A stretch of DNA of 64,000 nucleotides from CAYMYN01 sp964394665 (GCA_964394665.1 CAYMYN010000001.1:62001-126000); one strand, 5' to 3'. Positions 15,569 to 25,462 are shown, counted from the stretch's first letter. A program made the numbers and translations. The notes: a model not told the origin generated them from the sequence alone.

Positions 15569-17269
15569 CTACTCGGCCTCTCTCTCAGGGCTGCCGGTCG
15601 CCTCGCGGGCGCGGAGTTCCTTGCGCAGGACCTTGAGGACCGAGCTCTTGGGGAGCTCCTCGAGGAACTCGATCGTGCGCGGGACCTTGTAGGGGGCGAG
15701 GTGCTCGCCGCAGTAGGTGCGCAGGGTTTCCGCGTCCATGCTCGCGCCGGGGCGCAGGACGACGAAGGACTTGACGTGTTCGCTGCCCGAGGGGGCGGGC
15801 ACGCCGATGGTCGCCGATTCGACCACGTCGGGGTGGCGGAAGAGCACCTGGTCGACCTCGTCGGGATAGACCTTGAAGCCCGAGACGTTGATCATGTCCT
15901 TCTTGCGACCGACGATGCGGAAGTACCCGTCCTCGTCGATCACGGCCAGGTCGCCGGTACGGAACCAACCGTCGCGCAGCACGGCGGCGGTCTCCTCGGG
16001 CTGGTTCCAGTAGCCCCGCATCACCTGCGGGCCGCGCAGGAGGAGCTCGCCCTCCTGGCCCACGCCCAGATCGCGTTCGCCGTCGTCGACGTCGACGATG
16101 CGCGCGTCGGTGTCGGACATCGGAATGCCGATGCTGCCGACCTTGCGCAGGCCCGAGAGCGGGTTGACGTGGGTGACGGGCGAGGTCTCGCTCAGGCCGA
16201 AACCTTCGACGATGCGCCCGCCGGTGAGGCGCTCGAAGGCCTCGAGCACGTCGAGGGGCAACGGTGCGGAGCCCGAGACGCAGACCTTGACGCTGGAGAG
16301 GTCAAGCTTCTCGACGCCCGGGTAGCGGTTGATCGCGCCGAAGATGGCCGGGACCGCGGCGAAGACGCTGACCCGTTCCTTGCGGATCGCGTCGACCACC
16401 GCGTCGACGTCGCGCGGATTGGGCACCAGCACGAGGGCCGAGCCCTTGGCCAGCGTCCAGTTCATCGCCACGGTCATGCCGAACACGTGGAACAGCGGCA
16501 GCACGCCCAGGCTGACCTCGCGGCCGAACTCGGCCTGGGTGAACCAGGCGTCCATCTGCTGCACGTTGACCGACAGATTGCGGTGCGTGAGCAACGCGCC
16601 CTTCGCGCGGCCGGTCGTGCCGCCCGTGTACTGCACGACCGCCACGTCGTCGAGGTCGGGCTCGGGCAACGGCGCGGAGGGTCGCTCGGTGCGCACGAGG
16701 TCCGCATAGCGCACCACGCCCGGGTCGTCGTGCAGGGGCGCCCAGAGGGGCTGCTCGGCGCGGCGCAGCACCAGCGGCGCGATCCAACGCGCTGGGCGCG
16801 GCAGGTACTCGGGCACGCGGGCGACGACGTAGTGCTCGACCGGCAGCTCGGAGCGGATCTTGGCCAGGCGCTGGTCGTAGAGGAAGTCCATCGTGACCGC
16901 GACCTCGCAGCCCGCGTCGTTCCACTGGTGGCGGATCTCGTCCCCGGTGTAGACCGGGTTGGTCATCACGACCTCGGCGCCCAAGGACAGGGCCGCCTGG
17001 TAGGCGACCACGGTCTGGGGCAGGTTCGGGGCGTGGATCGCGACCCGCGTGCCCCGTCTCACTCCGAGCTTCGCCAGGCCCGCGCCAAAACGCTCGACCT
17101 CCTCGAGCAAGCGCCGATACGGGATGCGTGTCCCGCGAAAGACCAAGGCCGTGCCCTCCGGCCGCTCGGCCGCGCTGCGCCGCAGGAATCCGGGCACGCT
17201 GAGCGGCCGGTAGTCGATCGAGATCGGGACACCGGGCTCGTAGTGGCGGTGCCAGACGCGTGACTCCAT
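15569..17269 (-). CDS. Long-chain fatty-acid-CoA ligase (FadD-type)
   Basis: 566 residues from ATG at 17269. ANL-superfamily motifs in order: phosphate-binding YTGGTTGRAKGA (214-225), FGLSET in the A5 region, FRTGDLAVID (A7), and the C-terminal LKVLRKEL with the adenylation lysine. Length and the EYLPRP-type linker fit FadD-like acyl-CoA synthetases. It activates fatty acids to acyl-CoA using ATP. No beta-oxidation genes flank it; exact chain-length preference unknown. Confidence 0.9.
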   Translation of the reverse strand: MESRVWHRHYEPGVPISIDYRPLSVPGFLRRSAAERPEGTALVFRGTRIPYRRLLEEVERFGAGLAKLGVRRGTRVAIHAPNLPQTVVAYQAALSLGAEVVMTNPVYTGDEIRHQWNDAGCEVAVTMDFLYDQRLAKIRSELPVEHYVVARVPEYLPRPARWIAPLVLRRAEQPLWAPLHDDPGVVRYADLVRTERPSAPLPEPDLDDVAVVQYTGGTTGRAKGALLTHRNLSVNVQQMDAWFTQAEFGREVSLGVLPLFHVFGMTVAMNWTLAKGSALVLVPNPRDVDAVVDAIRKERVSVFAAVPAIFGAINRYPGVEKLDLSSVKVCVSGSAPLPLDVLEAFERLTGGRIVEGFGLSETSPVTHVNPLSGLRKVGSIGIPMSDTDARIVDVDDGERDLGVGQEGELLLRGPQVMRGYWNQPEETAAVLRDGWFRTGDLAVIDEDGYFRIVGRKKDMINVSGFKVYPDEVDQVLFRHPDVVESATIGVPAPSGSEHVKSFVVLRPGASMDAETLRTYCGEHLAPYKVPRTIEFLEELPKSSVLKVLRKELRAREATGSPEREAE

Positions 17270-17319
17270 GACGGGATGGTACCTGGCGCTCCGCCGCGAT
17301 CCCACTTAGGGTCGGCGGC

Positions 17320-17601
17320 GTGGACGAGCCGATCCCCGAGCCGACCGCCGCCCTCCCGGGCAGCGTCCATCCGCCGCGCGCCGACTTCGCTGAGCTCCTC
17401 GAGTGCGCGCAACACTTGGCCGCGGCCCAGGCGCGGACCGGGGCCGCGCTCGACGCCCTGCGCGCGAAGCTGCGCGCGAGCCTGGACCTGGCCGAGGGTC
17501 GTGTCCTTCAGCGCGAGCCGTGGGTCGCGTCCGGGGTCGGATCCGGTGTCGCGCGCGGCGCGAAGGCCGCGGCGGCGGGGTCGGCGCCCGAGAGCACGTA
17601 G
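17320..17601 (+). CDS. Possible small helical protein, overlapping the 3' end of the next gene
   Basis: 93 residues from GTG at 17320. Up to about 17505 the frame shows the GC-rich third positions of real genes and encodes a helical alanine/leucine-rich chain (e.g. HLAAAQARTGAALDALRAKL). The last ~94 bases overlap the 3' end of the minus-strand gene and lose that codon bias. It could be a genuine short protein with a convergent overlap, or a frame whose true end is elsewhere. No family recognised. Confidence 0.4.
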   Translation: MDEPIPEPTAALPGSVHPPRADFAELLECAQHLAAAQARTGAALDALRAKLRASLDLAEGRVLQREPWVASGVGSGVARGAKAAAAGSAPEST

Positions 17602-20600
17602 GCCAGGAGGTCCTGGATCTCGGCCTCGGTCAGCGTGTCGAGTAGGCCCAGGGGCATGGCGGAGATCGGGCTCTCGGCCAGCTCCGCGATCTCGTCGAGC
17701 TCGAACTCGAGCAGCTCCTCGCGCGGAGAGCGCACCGCGAGGCGCAGGCTGCGCCCGTCCCGCTGCTCGACGCGGCCGGTGAACACGGCGCCGTCCACGG
17801 TCACGAGCACCGTGTCGCGGTACCGGTCGGGCACCTCGCGCGAGGGCTCGAGCAGGGCCTCGAGCAGGTCGCGGGGCGAGAACCGCCCCGCCGCGCCCGA
17901 GAGATCCGGGCCGAGCGCTCCCCCGCGCCCCGCGAGGCGGTGGCACTCGAGGCAGCGGGCGTGGTCGTAGGCCGCGCGACCGCGGGCGAAGGAGCGTCCG
18001 GCGAGCAGCCCGTCCAGGGCCGGCGCGAGCTCTTCCACGGTCCAGGTCGTGGCCCGCGCCGCGCGGCCCTCGAAGCCGAACAGGTCGTCGCTCAGGGCGG
18101 GCGCCGCGTCGCGCGCGCCCCGATCGCCGAGGGCCGCGACGAGGCCCGGGCCGAAGGAGCGCGTCGCCCGTTCCCGCAGGGCGCCGAGGTAGCCGCGGTA
18201 GCTCGCGCCGCCCGCGTCCTCGGCCAAGGCCGCATCGAGGAACGCGAGCAACTCCGCGGCGCTCTCCAAGCTCCAACCGCGCTCCGCGTGGACCAGGGAG
18301 TGCGCCGCGTGCAGGCGCTCGGTCGCCGTCCCCTCGCCCAGGAGGCCCACGGCCCGTTCGGGGAGCTCCTCGTCGCCCAGCACGACCAAGAGCCGCGCGG
18401 CCTCGTGCGCCGCCGGAAAGCCCCCGCGCTCGAGCACGCGCCGCAGCTCGCGCACCCAGGCGTCGAGCTCCCGGCCCTCGGGGGAGCCCAGGCGCAGGTG
18501 CACCAAGCCCATGGCGCGCAGGGCGTCGAGCAGGGGCTCGCCCTCCAGCTCGGCCAGCTTCAGCCGCGCGAGGCTCGCGTGCACGTCGGCGGCGCGCTCG
18601 GGCGGTGCGTGGCGCGCGAGGGCGATCAGCGCTTCGAGCGCGGCCCGCGGGCGCTGCTCGGCCAGGGCGCGCCCGATCCAATCGGGCCCGGGCTGGTGCT
18701 CGAGCGCGATGCGCGCCGCGTAGCGCAACGCGCGCTCGGGCGCGTCGAGGCGCGCGAAGGCCAGGTCGACCGCCAACGGTCCGCGCCGGCCGTGGAAGGC
18801 CTCGAGCTGGCGGCGCAACACCCGTGCGCCCGCGGCGGCGAACGCGCGCCCCTCGCCGCGCTGGGTCGCGAGCGGCGCGTCCTGCTCGGCGCCCGTCCAG
18901 GCCACGCGGTACAGGCCCGAGCGCGTGCGCCGGCCGCCGGTCACGAGGTACAGCGCGCCGTCGGGCCCGATCGCCAGGTCGCAGATCGGGAAGGGCGTGC
19001 CGGCCAGGAAGGGCCGCACGGTGCCCGAGAAACTCGCGCCGGAGGGCTCGAGCTCGACGGCGAACACGCGCCCGTAGGCCCAGTCGGCGACGAGCAATTG
19101 TCCGCGGTGCTCCGGCGCGAAGGCCTCGCCCGCAGCGAAGAGCACGCCGGTCGGCGAGCCGAGTCCCGCCAGGGCCACCGGTGGCACGCTGTCGGGGTAG
19201 TAGCTCGGCCACTTGCCCGAGCCGCGCCGCCAACCGAAGTCGGCGCCGCTGACGACGTGCACGACGCGCGTGGCGCGGTACCAGGGTAGGCCGACGTCCC
19301 ACTCCATGTCCGAGTCGAAGGTGAACAGCTCGCCGGTCGGCCCGAAGGCGAGGTCGTAGGCGTTGCGCAGGCCCACCGCGACGAGCTCGAACTCGCGCCC
19401 GTCCGGATCGGTGCGCGCGATCCAGCCTCCGGGAGCGGGGATGCCGACCGCGTGGCCGTTCGGATCCTCCATCAAGGGCAGGAGTTGGTCCTCGGCCCAA
19501 TCGAGCGGCACGCGGCTGGCATCGAGGGGCTCGGGCAGGCGCGTGTGGTTGCCGGCCACGACGTACAGCGACTCGCCGTCGGGGCCGGGCACCACCGCGT
19601 GGGGTCCGTGCTCGCCGCCGCCGTGGAAACGCCGCAGCAACACGACCTCGTCGTAGCGATCGTCGCCGTCCGTGTCGCGCGCGCGCCACAGGCCCGCGTT
19701 GCCCGAACCCTCGGCGCACACCGCGTACAGCGCGCCGAAGGCCACGCACAGGCCGTGGGCACCGGCCAGCGCGATCTCGAGGCGCTCGACGCGCGCGGGC
19801 GCGCCGCGCTCCGCGTCCGGGAGCTCGACGCGGTACAGCGCGCCGTACTGGTCGGCGCACAGGGCGCGGCCGCGTTCGTCGAAGGTCAACGCGACCCACG
19901 AGCCCTCCGTCGCGCGCGAGACGGCGTGCACGAGCTCGGCCCGATAGCCGGGCGGGAGCGCGAGGGCCCCGGGCTCGAGGGGTCGCGGCGGACGTCCGTC
20001 GCCGCGCCGCGTCGGACGGCCCCAGGGCGCGACGCCGAACTCGCCCAGGCTGCGCGCGGGAGCCCAGCCGGGCCCGGCGAGGTCGGGCGCCACGAGGTCG
20101 GCCGGAAGGTCGGCGCGCGCGCTCCAGCTCCCGTCGGTCACGAGCCGCGCGACGGGCTCGCCCTCGCGCTCGAGGTCGAGGGCCAAGAGCAACCCCGCGG
20201 GCCCGCCCTCGTTGCCGCAGGCCGCGAGCAGGGTGTTCGCGCCGGCGCGCAGGTGCTCGGTCACGTCGACCTCGAACAACACCTGCCAGTCGTCACCCTC
20301 GGCCACGATCGCGCCGTTGAGGCGCACCTGCACCTCGTTGTCGCACGTGCCGCGCAACAGCGCGCGGTCGAAGCCTGGCTCGACCTCGAAGCGCCGCGCG
20401 AGCCAGGCCCGCGGCGCGCTCGGCGCGTCGGCGCGCCAGATCCAGTGCGGCTCGCGCTCGAGGGCGCTGGGTGGTGCGGGGAACGGGGCCAACGCGGGCG
20501 TCTCGCCCGGGCCGAGCTCGCGGATGCGCACGTCGGTGAAGGCGACCCGCATCGGCGGCCCGGCGTGGAGCTGCACGGCGATCAGGCCGCGGGGCGCGAA

Positions 20601-21194
20601 ACGCTCCGGCTCCCGATCGACGAGCTCGCACGAGCGCACGCCGTTCAGCTCGTACACCACGCGCTCGCCCTGGGCGACGATGCGCAGCTCGTTCCACTCC
20701 CCGGCGCGCCAGGCCGCGAGCACGGTCGCGTCGGGGACGACCTGCTCCTGGCTGCGGTTGCCGGGCTCGAGCACGACCCGTTGGCCGCGTTGGGCGACGA
20801 CGCCGCGGCCCTCCTGCTCGTAGAGACATCCGGTCCAGTCCGGACCGCCGGTGAGGTCCGCTTGCATGCCCGCCACGTCGTAGCCCGCGCCGCGACGGCT
20901 GCGGAACTGGACCCCTGAGTTGCCCGTCCCGATCCGCACGCGGCACACGAGCTCGAAGTCCGCGAACTGCGCGCCCTCGTGCACCAACCAGGTCGTGCGC
21001 TCGCAGGGGTTCGTCGGCGTGCTCTCGCCCACGATGGCGCCGTCCTCGACGCGCCAGAAGCGCGGATCCCCGTCCCAACCGGCGAGGCTCGTCCCGTCGA
21101 AGAGCGAGCGGAAGGCCGACCGCTCCTGGAGTCCGGACGCGGGGAGGGCCAGGGCGGCGAGGGCCACCACGATCGAAGCCGGGAGCAGGCGCAT
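17508..21194 (-). CDS. Giant PVC-type protein: DUF1080, propeller, HEAT repeats, CxxCH cytochrome domain
   Basis: 1228 residues from ATG at 21194, signal peptide at 1-22. Domains in order: 3-keto-disaccharide hydrolase/DUF1080 (about 28-215, FRSLFDGTSLAGWDGD), a galactose-binding-like sandwich (about 245-400), a PVC-type/glucose-sorbosone-dehydrogenase-like propeller (about 440-790, including DTDGDDRYDEV), HEAT-like repeats (about 820-1030), and a heme domain with C1081-L-E-C1084-H1085 and a distal AMP motif. The architecture is characteristic of planctomycetes and verrucomicrobia and points to extracytoplasmic sugar oxidation with electron transfer, but the substrate is unknown. Its C-terminal tail is low complexity. 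Confidence 0.92.
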   Translation of the reverse strand: MRLLPASIVVALAALALPASGLQERSAFRSLFDGTSLAGWDGDPRFWRVEDGAIVGESTPTNPCERTTWLVHEGAQFADFELVCRVRIGTGNSGVQFRSRRGAGYDVAGMQADLTGGPDWTGCLYEQEGRGVVAQRGQRVVLEPGNRSQEQVVPDATVLAAWRAGEWNELRIVAQGERVVYELNGVRSCELVDREPERFAPRGLIAVQLHAGPPMRVAFTDVRIRELGPGETPALAPFPAPPSALEREPHWIWRADAPSAPRAWLARRFEVEPGFDRALLRGTCDNEVQVRLNGAIVAEGDDWQVLFEVDVTEHLRAGANTLLAACGNEGGPAGLLLALDLEREGEPVARLVTDGSWSARADLPADLVAPDLAGPGWAPARSLGEFGVAPWGRPTRRGDGRPPRPLEPGALALPPGYRAELVHAVSRATEGSWVALTFDERGRALCADQYGALYRVELPDAERGAPARVERLEIALAGAHGLCVAFGALYAVCAEGSGNAGLWRARDTDGDDRYDEVVLLRRFHGGGEHGPHAVVPGPDGESLYVVAGNHTRLPEPLDASRVPLDWAEDQLLPLMEDPNGHAVGIPAPGGWIARTDPDGREFELVAVGLRNAYDLAFGPTGELFTFDSDMEWDVGLPWYRATRVVHVVSGADFGWRRGSGKWPSYYPDSVPPVALAGLGSPTGVLFAAGEAFAPEHRGQLLVADWAYGRVFAVELEPSGASFSGTVRPFLAGTPFPICDLAIGPDGALYLVTGGRRTRSGLYRVAWTGAEQDAPLATQRGEGRAFAAAGARVLRRQLEAFHGRRGPLAVDLAFARLDAPERALRYAARIALEHQPGPDWIGRALAEQRPRAALEALIALARHAPPERAADVHASLARLKLAELEGEPLLDALRAMGLVHLRLGSPEGRELDAWVRELRRVLERGGFPAAHEAARLLVVLGDEELPERAVGLLGEGTATERLHAAHSLVHAERGWSLESAAELLAFLDAALAEDAGGASYRGYLGALRERATRSFGPGLVAALGDRGARDAAPALSDDLFGFEGRAARATTWTVEELAPALDGLLAGRSFARGRAAYDHARCLECHRLAGRGGALGPDLSGAAGRFSPRDLLEALLEPSREVPDRYRDTVLVTVDGAVFTGRVEQRDGRSLRLAVRSPREELLEFELDEIAELAESPISAMPLGLLDTLTEAEIQDLLAYVLSGADPAAAAFAPRATPDPTPDATHGSR

Positions 21195-21226
21195 GGGGGC
21201 CGGCAGCGTACCGCGGCGAAGGGCGT

Positions 21227-21859
21227 TCAGAGCTGGAAGCGCAGCCCCAGGGTCACGAAGTTCGAGCCGGCCTTGATGCCGTACAGCCCGAACGCGCCGG
21301 AGCGATGGTGCACGCGGGTGACCAGGCTCACCGGCAGGCGCCAGGGGGGGCGCACCTCGACCTCCGCGACGAGATGGTGCAGGAAGCGGCGCGTGTCGCC
21401 TTCGAGAACGGGCCGCGAGCTGGCCAGGGAGACGCCGTTGCCGACCGCCACGCTGGTGTCGAGCCAACGGTCCCAGGGGAAGGGATGCCAGCGCGCGATC
21501 AGGGCCAGGTTCAGCTCGACGTGGTCCTGCAGGCCCCAGTGACTGTAGGAAGAGATCTCGACCTCCCAAGCGAGCGGTCCCCACGCGCGACCCACGGGCC
21601 GGGCCAGGGCGAAGCCCGCGAGATAGGAAGACCCCAGCTCCCCGCCGTCCAGACCGAGCATCTCGAGGAACGTCGATTCGTCGTGCTGGCCGACGAACAA
21701 CGTCAGGTTCCAGGGATCGGGCGCGCGGTCCGGGTGCGGCTCCAACACGGGAACCTCGACCTCGGCCAGGTCGCCGCGCACCCAACGCTGCGGACCGTCC
21801 CGTTCGAGCGCGAAGGGCAGGATCAGCGGTGCGAGCACGAGCGCGAGCGAAGCGGGCAC
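21227..21859 (-). CDS. Outer-membrane beta-barrel protein, PagL/acyloxyacyl-hydrolase-like
   Basis: 210 residues from GTG at 21859 with a hydrophobic leader. Alternating amphipathic strands and an aromatic C-terminus (TLGLRFQL) are typical of outer-membrane barrels. The region VHHRSGAF followed by GSNFVTLGLRF resembles the H-x-S motif and last strand of lipid A 3-O-deacylase (PagL). The third catalytic residue, a Glu after the motif, is not apparent, so activity is doubtful. It lies 32 bases beyond the start of the giant DUF1080 protein in the upstream direction, so the two may share a transcript. Confidence 0.65.
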   Translation of the reverse strand: MPASLALVLAPLILPFALERDGPQRWVRGDLAEVEVPVLEPHPDRAPDPWNLTLFVGQHDESTFLEMLGLDGGELGSSYLAGFALARPVGRAWGPLAWEVEISSYSHWGLQDHVELNLALIARWHPFPWDRWLDTSVAVGNGVSLASSRPVLEGDTRRFLHHLVAEVEVRPPWRLPVSLVTRVHHRSGAFGLYGIKAGSNFVTLGLRFQL

Positions 21860-21976
21860 GGGGGTTCCTCGGAGGCGCTCGGCGCCGACAGGGGCGCATC
21901 AGTGTAGGCGGACGCCCGCGTGCGTGGCGAGCGTGGGGCGCGCGCCGCCCCGCGACGGGACGACGTCGGCGGCCGG

Positions 21977-22189
21977 TCAGCGCCTCGGCCCCTTCCACAG
22001 CGCCGCGTCGAGGATCGACCAGAGGTGCACGATCCAGCCCAGGAGCAAGAACCAGAGCACGAAGGCGAGGACGAAGTGGATGATGCCGGGAAGGAGCCGT
22101 CCCTGCACGAGTTGGCCGAGGCCGGGGACGAAGAAGCTGCAGATCGCCGCCAGGACGTTGCCGGCCGATCCTTGTCCAACGTTGCTCAT
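21977..22189 (-). CDS. Small two-helix membrane protein
   Basis: 70 residues from ATG at 22189. Two hydrophobic helices separated by a short loop; the first contains FVPGLGQLVQGR, a common signature of small TM2-like bacterial membrane proteins. No catalytic residues. Function unknown. Confidence 0.75.
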   Translation of the reverse strand: MSNVGQGSAGNVLAAICSFFVPGLGQLVQGRLLPGIIHFVLAFVLWFLLLGWIVHLWSILDAALWKGPRR

Positions 22190-22407
22190 CGCCAGGGTCT
22201 CCTCCGAGGGGGTTCGATCGGGGACGGGGAACGGCGGTCCGCGCCCGAGGGTCCAACGGTAGTCCGTTCGCGGGCCGCGCGGCAAGCCGACGCGGATCGC
22301 CCTGGGTCCGGCGGAGCGCGCTTCGGATAGCCTGGGGGCAGGGGATGCGCTCCCGGCCCTACACGCCGCGCGCCAGCCCACGTTTCGCGCCTCCGGAGGC
22401 AAAGCCC

Positions 22408-23445
22408 ATGAAGATCGCAATCGGTGCCTGGCTCGTGTGTGCCGCTCTGTCCGCGCTCGCGTTCCACGCGACGCGCGCGCCGGGGGACGTGGCCGCGGCG
22501 CGGCGGCTGCTGGAGGTGCTCGGCCCGGAGCTCGCGGGCCGCGCGGTGCTCGATTTCGACTCCGAGCGACGGACCGATTGGCACTACGTGCCCCGCGATC
22601 GGCCGGGGGTCCGGTTGGGCGAGCTCGACGACGCCGCGCGCGACGCGCTCCACCGCCTGCTGCAAGCGGCCCTGTCCTCGCGCGGCTACCTCGAGACGAC
22701 CGGCATCCTCGAGCTCGAGGGCATCTTGATGGAGCTGCAGTCGCGCCCCGGCCGACCCGCGACGCACCGCGACCCGGGCCTCTACACGTTCGCCTTCCAC
22801 GGCCCGCCCGACAGCGCCGAGCCCTGGTCGTTCCGCCTCGAGGGGCACCACCTCTCGCTGAACTTCACCTACCTCGGAGCGCAGCCCGTCGGCGCGACGC
22901 CGCTCTTCCTCGGCTCGCAGCCGCACCGCGTCGCCGCCGGTCCGCGGGCGGGTTGGCAGGTGCTCGGCGGTCGCGAACGATTGGGCTTCGATTTGGTGCG
23001 CTCCCTCGACGAAGAGCAACGCGCCCAGGCCGTGCTGCCCGGCGACGCGCCGGGCGACATCCTGCTCGGCCCGGGCCGCGATCGACTCGCGGGCGAACCG
23101 CTGGGCATTCGAGCCGACGCGCTCACCGCCGATCAGCGCCAGCGTCTGTGGTTCCTGGTGAGCGAGTTCATCGAGGTCCTCGAGCCCGCGCGCGCCCTCG
23201 AGGAGCTCGAGCGGGTGCGCGCCGTCCTCGACGAGCTGCGCTTCGTCTGGATGGGCCCGATCGACCCGCGTTCGCGCCACTACTACCGCGTGCAGGGACC
23301 CCACTTCGTGCTCGAGTACGACAGCACGAGCCCCGACGGCGACCACGTGCACACCGTCTGGCGCGACCTCGAGCGCGACTTCGGCCGCGACCCCCTGCGC
23401 CTGCACCGCGAACGCGACCACGGCCCGGGCGACCAGGACCACTGA
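22408..23445 (+). CDS. DUF3500-domain exported protein
   Basis: 345 residues from ATG at 22408, with GGAGG eight bases upstream. An N-terminal signal-like helix precedes a DUF3500 domain recognisable from the RGYLETTGILELEGIL and FAFHGPPD segments and the C-terminal RSRHYYRVQGPHFVLEYD block. DUF3500 proteins are widespread in planctomycetes and related phyla and have no proven role. Its stop is four bases from the stop of the convergent paralogous protein. Confidence 0.85.
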   Translation: MKIAIGAWLVCAALSALAFHATRAPGDVAAARRLLEVLGPELAGRAVLDFDSERRTDWHYVPRDRPGVRLGELDDAARDALHRLLQAALSSRGYLETTGILELEGILMELQSRPGRPATHRDPGLYTFAFHGPPDSAEPWSFRLEGHHLSLNFTYLGAQPVGATPLFLGSQPHRVAAGPRAGWQVLGGRERLGFDLVRSLDEEQRAQAVLPGDAPGDILLGPGRDRLAGEPLGIRADALTADQRQRLWFLVSEFIEVLEPARALEELERVRAVLDELRFVWMGPIDPRSRHYYRVQGPHFVLEYDSTSPDGDHVHTVWRDLERDFGRDPLRLHRERDHGPGDQDH

Positions 23446-23449
23446 AACG

Positions 23450-25462
23450 TCACTCTCGCTCGGGCACGAGCTCGACCACGAGCTCTGTCACGCGGCCCGA
23501 GGTCAACTCGACCAACGTGGGGCCGATGGCCTGGTAGCCAGGGACCCGCGGGAGTTCGAGCCGATACGTGCCCGGCTCATCGACGGACAGGGTGCGCGTG
23601 AAGGCGTTGCCTTCCACGTACACCAGACGGCCGCGGGGGCCGAGCGGCCTCAGGCGCACGTCGTGGGCCGGGGGCAGGTCGACCGGCGTGCCGCCCTCGA
23701 GCAGGCGCAGGCGCAGGCCGCTGATCGGGTTCAGGCGCAGGGTGAGTTCCTGCTCGCCGGGAACGAGCTCGATCCGATGCTCGCAATAACCCTCCCCCGG
23801 CGAGATCACGCTCAGGCGCACGGGACCCGCGGGCACGGCGATCCTCCACGACTCCATGGCGCCGAGCCACTGCACGCGCTGAGGCGCACCGAAGAGGGAG
23901 TCTGCGTGGGTTCCATGCTCCCAGCGCAACATCGGCCTCCCCTGGCGCGGGCCGCGCGAATCCTGCGCGAGGCCCACGCTCAGGATGGCGAGCGCCGGCA
24001 CTTCGATCCGCAGATCGTCGCGGCCCCCGGGCGGCAGGTCGAAGGACGCGCGGAAGCCCAACAGGGGAATCTCGATCCGCAGGCGTCCCACGGGCGCGTG
24101 CGCGATCGACCAGGCGAACTCGCGCCAGCCCGGCCCGGACTCGCCGGTGGGCCGCGCGTCGACACGGAAGGTCTCCCGCGCGAGCGATTCCTCGGCCTCC
24201 TCGGGCGCGAAGACCAAGGGCAGACGCTCCAGCACGCGCCCGTTGTCGGGGGCTCGCACGGTGCCCGCCAGGGTCGCCGTGTTCCGCTCGGACGGAGGCT
24301 CGCCGACGAGTTGGACCCGGATCCCGGCGCCGGGGACGAGTTCCACGCTGCGCTCCGCCAGCACGCCAGCCGGCGTGGGCCGAACCCCGACCTCCAGCGC
24401 TGCGCGATAGGTTCCCGGTGCGAGATCGCGAACCTCCAGCGGTCCGTGCGCGAGCAACGCCTCGCAGATCAGCTCCTCGGGCGACCCCTTGTGCTCGGGT
24501 TGGCTCCACAGAGCTTCGTCGAGCTCGCCGAACGCGGGCTTCGCGCGCAACGCGTACAGCCGAACGAACGTGCGTGGCTCGGCCCCGGGAAACAACCCCT
24601 GAATGGAGATCGAGGCGCCGCGCTCCAGGTGCACCGTGCGCGTCCCGCCGGCGACGAAGTCGTAGGTGAGGCGCCGCCAGGCGTAGCCGGGGGCGCCGAC
24701 GAACAGGAACGCGTCCGCGCCGCCCCCTTGGAGGGGATCGATGTCGACCGGCGAGGGTTGGCGCGGCCTCCCGCAATCGAAGTTCGCTAGGCGGCCGGGG
24801 TAGGTCGCGCCTCGGAGCAGGGGACTGGAGAGGCCAGTCACGCAGACCCCGTCCAACTCACGGCCGGTCTGGGCATCCAAGACGCGCAGCACCGCCGGTG
24901 GGCGTTGACGCAGCACGAGGTCGAGCGGCTCCTCGGGGGAGAACAGAACCTCTCCCAGGGGTCGCTCGAGGCGCGCCGTGAGCCCGTCGACGGTCGGCAC
25001 GCGCACCTCGACGTGCGTCCAATCGTGTTCCGACTCCAGGGCCAGGCTCCAATCGCCGCGCTCGAAGTGCACGGGCCGCGTGTCGGTGCGCGCACGACCC
25101 GCGAACGCGAGGAAGAAGGTCCCGCTTGCCTCCGGTAGCGGCGCGCCGGCCGCGTCGAGCACGCTCACGCGCCCAGCGAGTCGCCGCACGTTCGGCGCGG
25201 GCAGCGCCGTCGGCGATCCCGCTGAGGGGTCGGGCAGCGCCGGCGCTCCCTGCGGGCGTCCCTCGGCCGTGACCCGCTCCGTCCCGTCGGGAAGCTGCGC
25301 AGGAGAGAGCGTGGCCGCAGCGTCGTTCTCCCCCTCCCCCGCCTGCGCCGCCGGCGCGACGAGGGCCCCACCCCGGATCCCATCCGTAGGGAGCCGCAGC
25401 CAGAGAGCCAGCCCGCCCACCAGCGCCGCCAGTCCCAGGACCCAGAGGACATTCCTTCCCAT
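23450..25462 (-). CDS. Large membrane-anchored beta-rich protein, paralogue 1 of 3
   Basis: 670 residues from ATG at 25462. One N-terminal transmembrane/leader helix (about 5-27), a low-complexity A/P/G/E linker to about residue 95, then a long beta-rich region of repeated Ig/carboxypeptidase-regulatory-like units: GRVSVLDAAGAPL, PPAVLRVLDAQTGRELDGV, FLFVGAPGYAWRR, DLAPGTYRAALEV, and a final EPGTYRLELPRVPGYQ unit. It shares this order with 28170-30122 and 30201-32261. No enzyme motif. Likely anchored in the inner membrane with its bulk outside, perhaps adhesive or structural. Confidence 0.8.
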   Translation of the reverse strand: MGRNVLWVLGLAALVGGLALWLRLPTDGIRGGALVAPAAQAGEGENDAAATLSPAQLPDGTERVTAEGRPQGAPALPDPSAGSPTALPAPNVRRLAGRVSVLDAAGAPLPEASGTFFLAFAGRARTDTRPVHFERGDWSLALESEHDWTHVEVRVPTVDGLTARLERPLGEVLFSPEEPLDLVLRQRPPAVLRVLDAQTGRELDGVCVTGLSSPLLRGATYPGRLANFDCGRPRQPSPVDIDPLQGGGADAFLFVGAPGYAWRRLTYDFVAGGTRTVHLERGASISIQGLFPGAEPRTFVRLYALRAKPAFGELDEALWSQPEHKGSPEELICEALLAHGPLEVRDLAPGTYRAALEVGVRPTPAGVLAERSVELVPGAGIRVQLVGEPPSERNTATLAGTVRAPDNGRVLERLPLVFAPEEAEESLARETFRVDARPTGESGPGWREFAWSIAHAPVGRLRIEIPLLGFRASFDLPPGGRDDLRIEVPALAILSVGLAQDSRGPRQGRPMLRWEHGTHADSLFGAPQRVQWLGAMESWRIAVPAGPVRLSVISPGEGYCEHRIELVPGEQELTLRLNPISGLRLRLLEGGTPVDLPPAHDVRLRPLGPRGRLVYVEGNAFTRTLSVDEPGTYRLELPRVPGYQAIGPTLVELTSGRVTELVVELVPERE

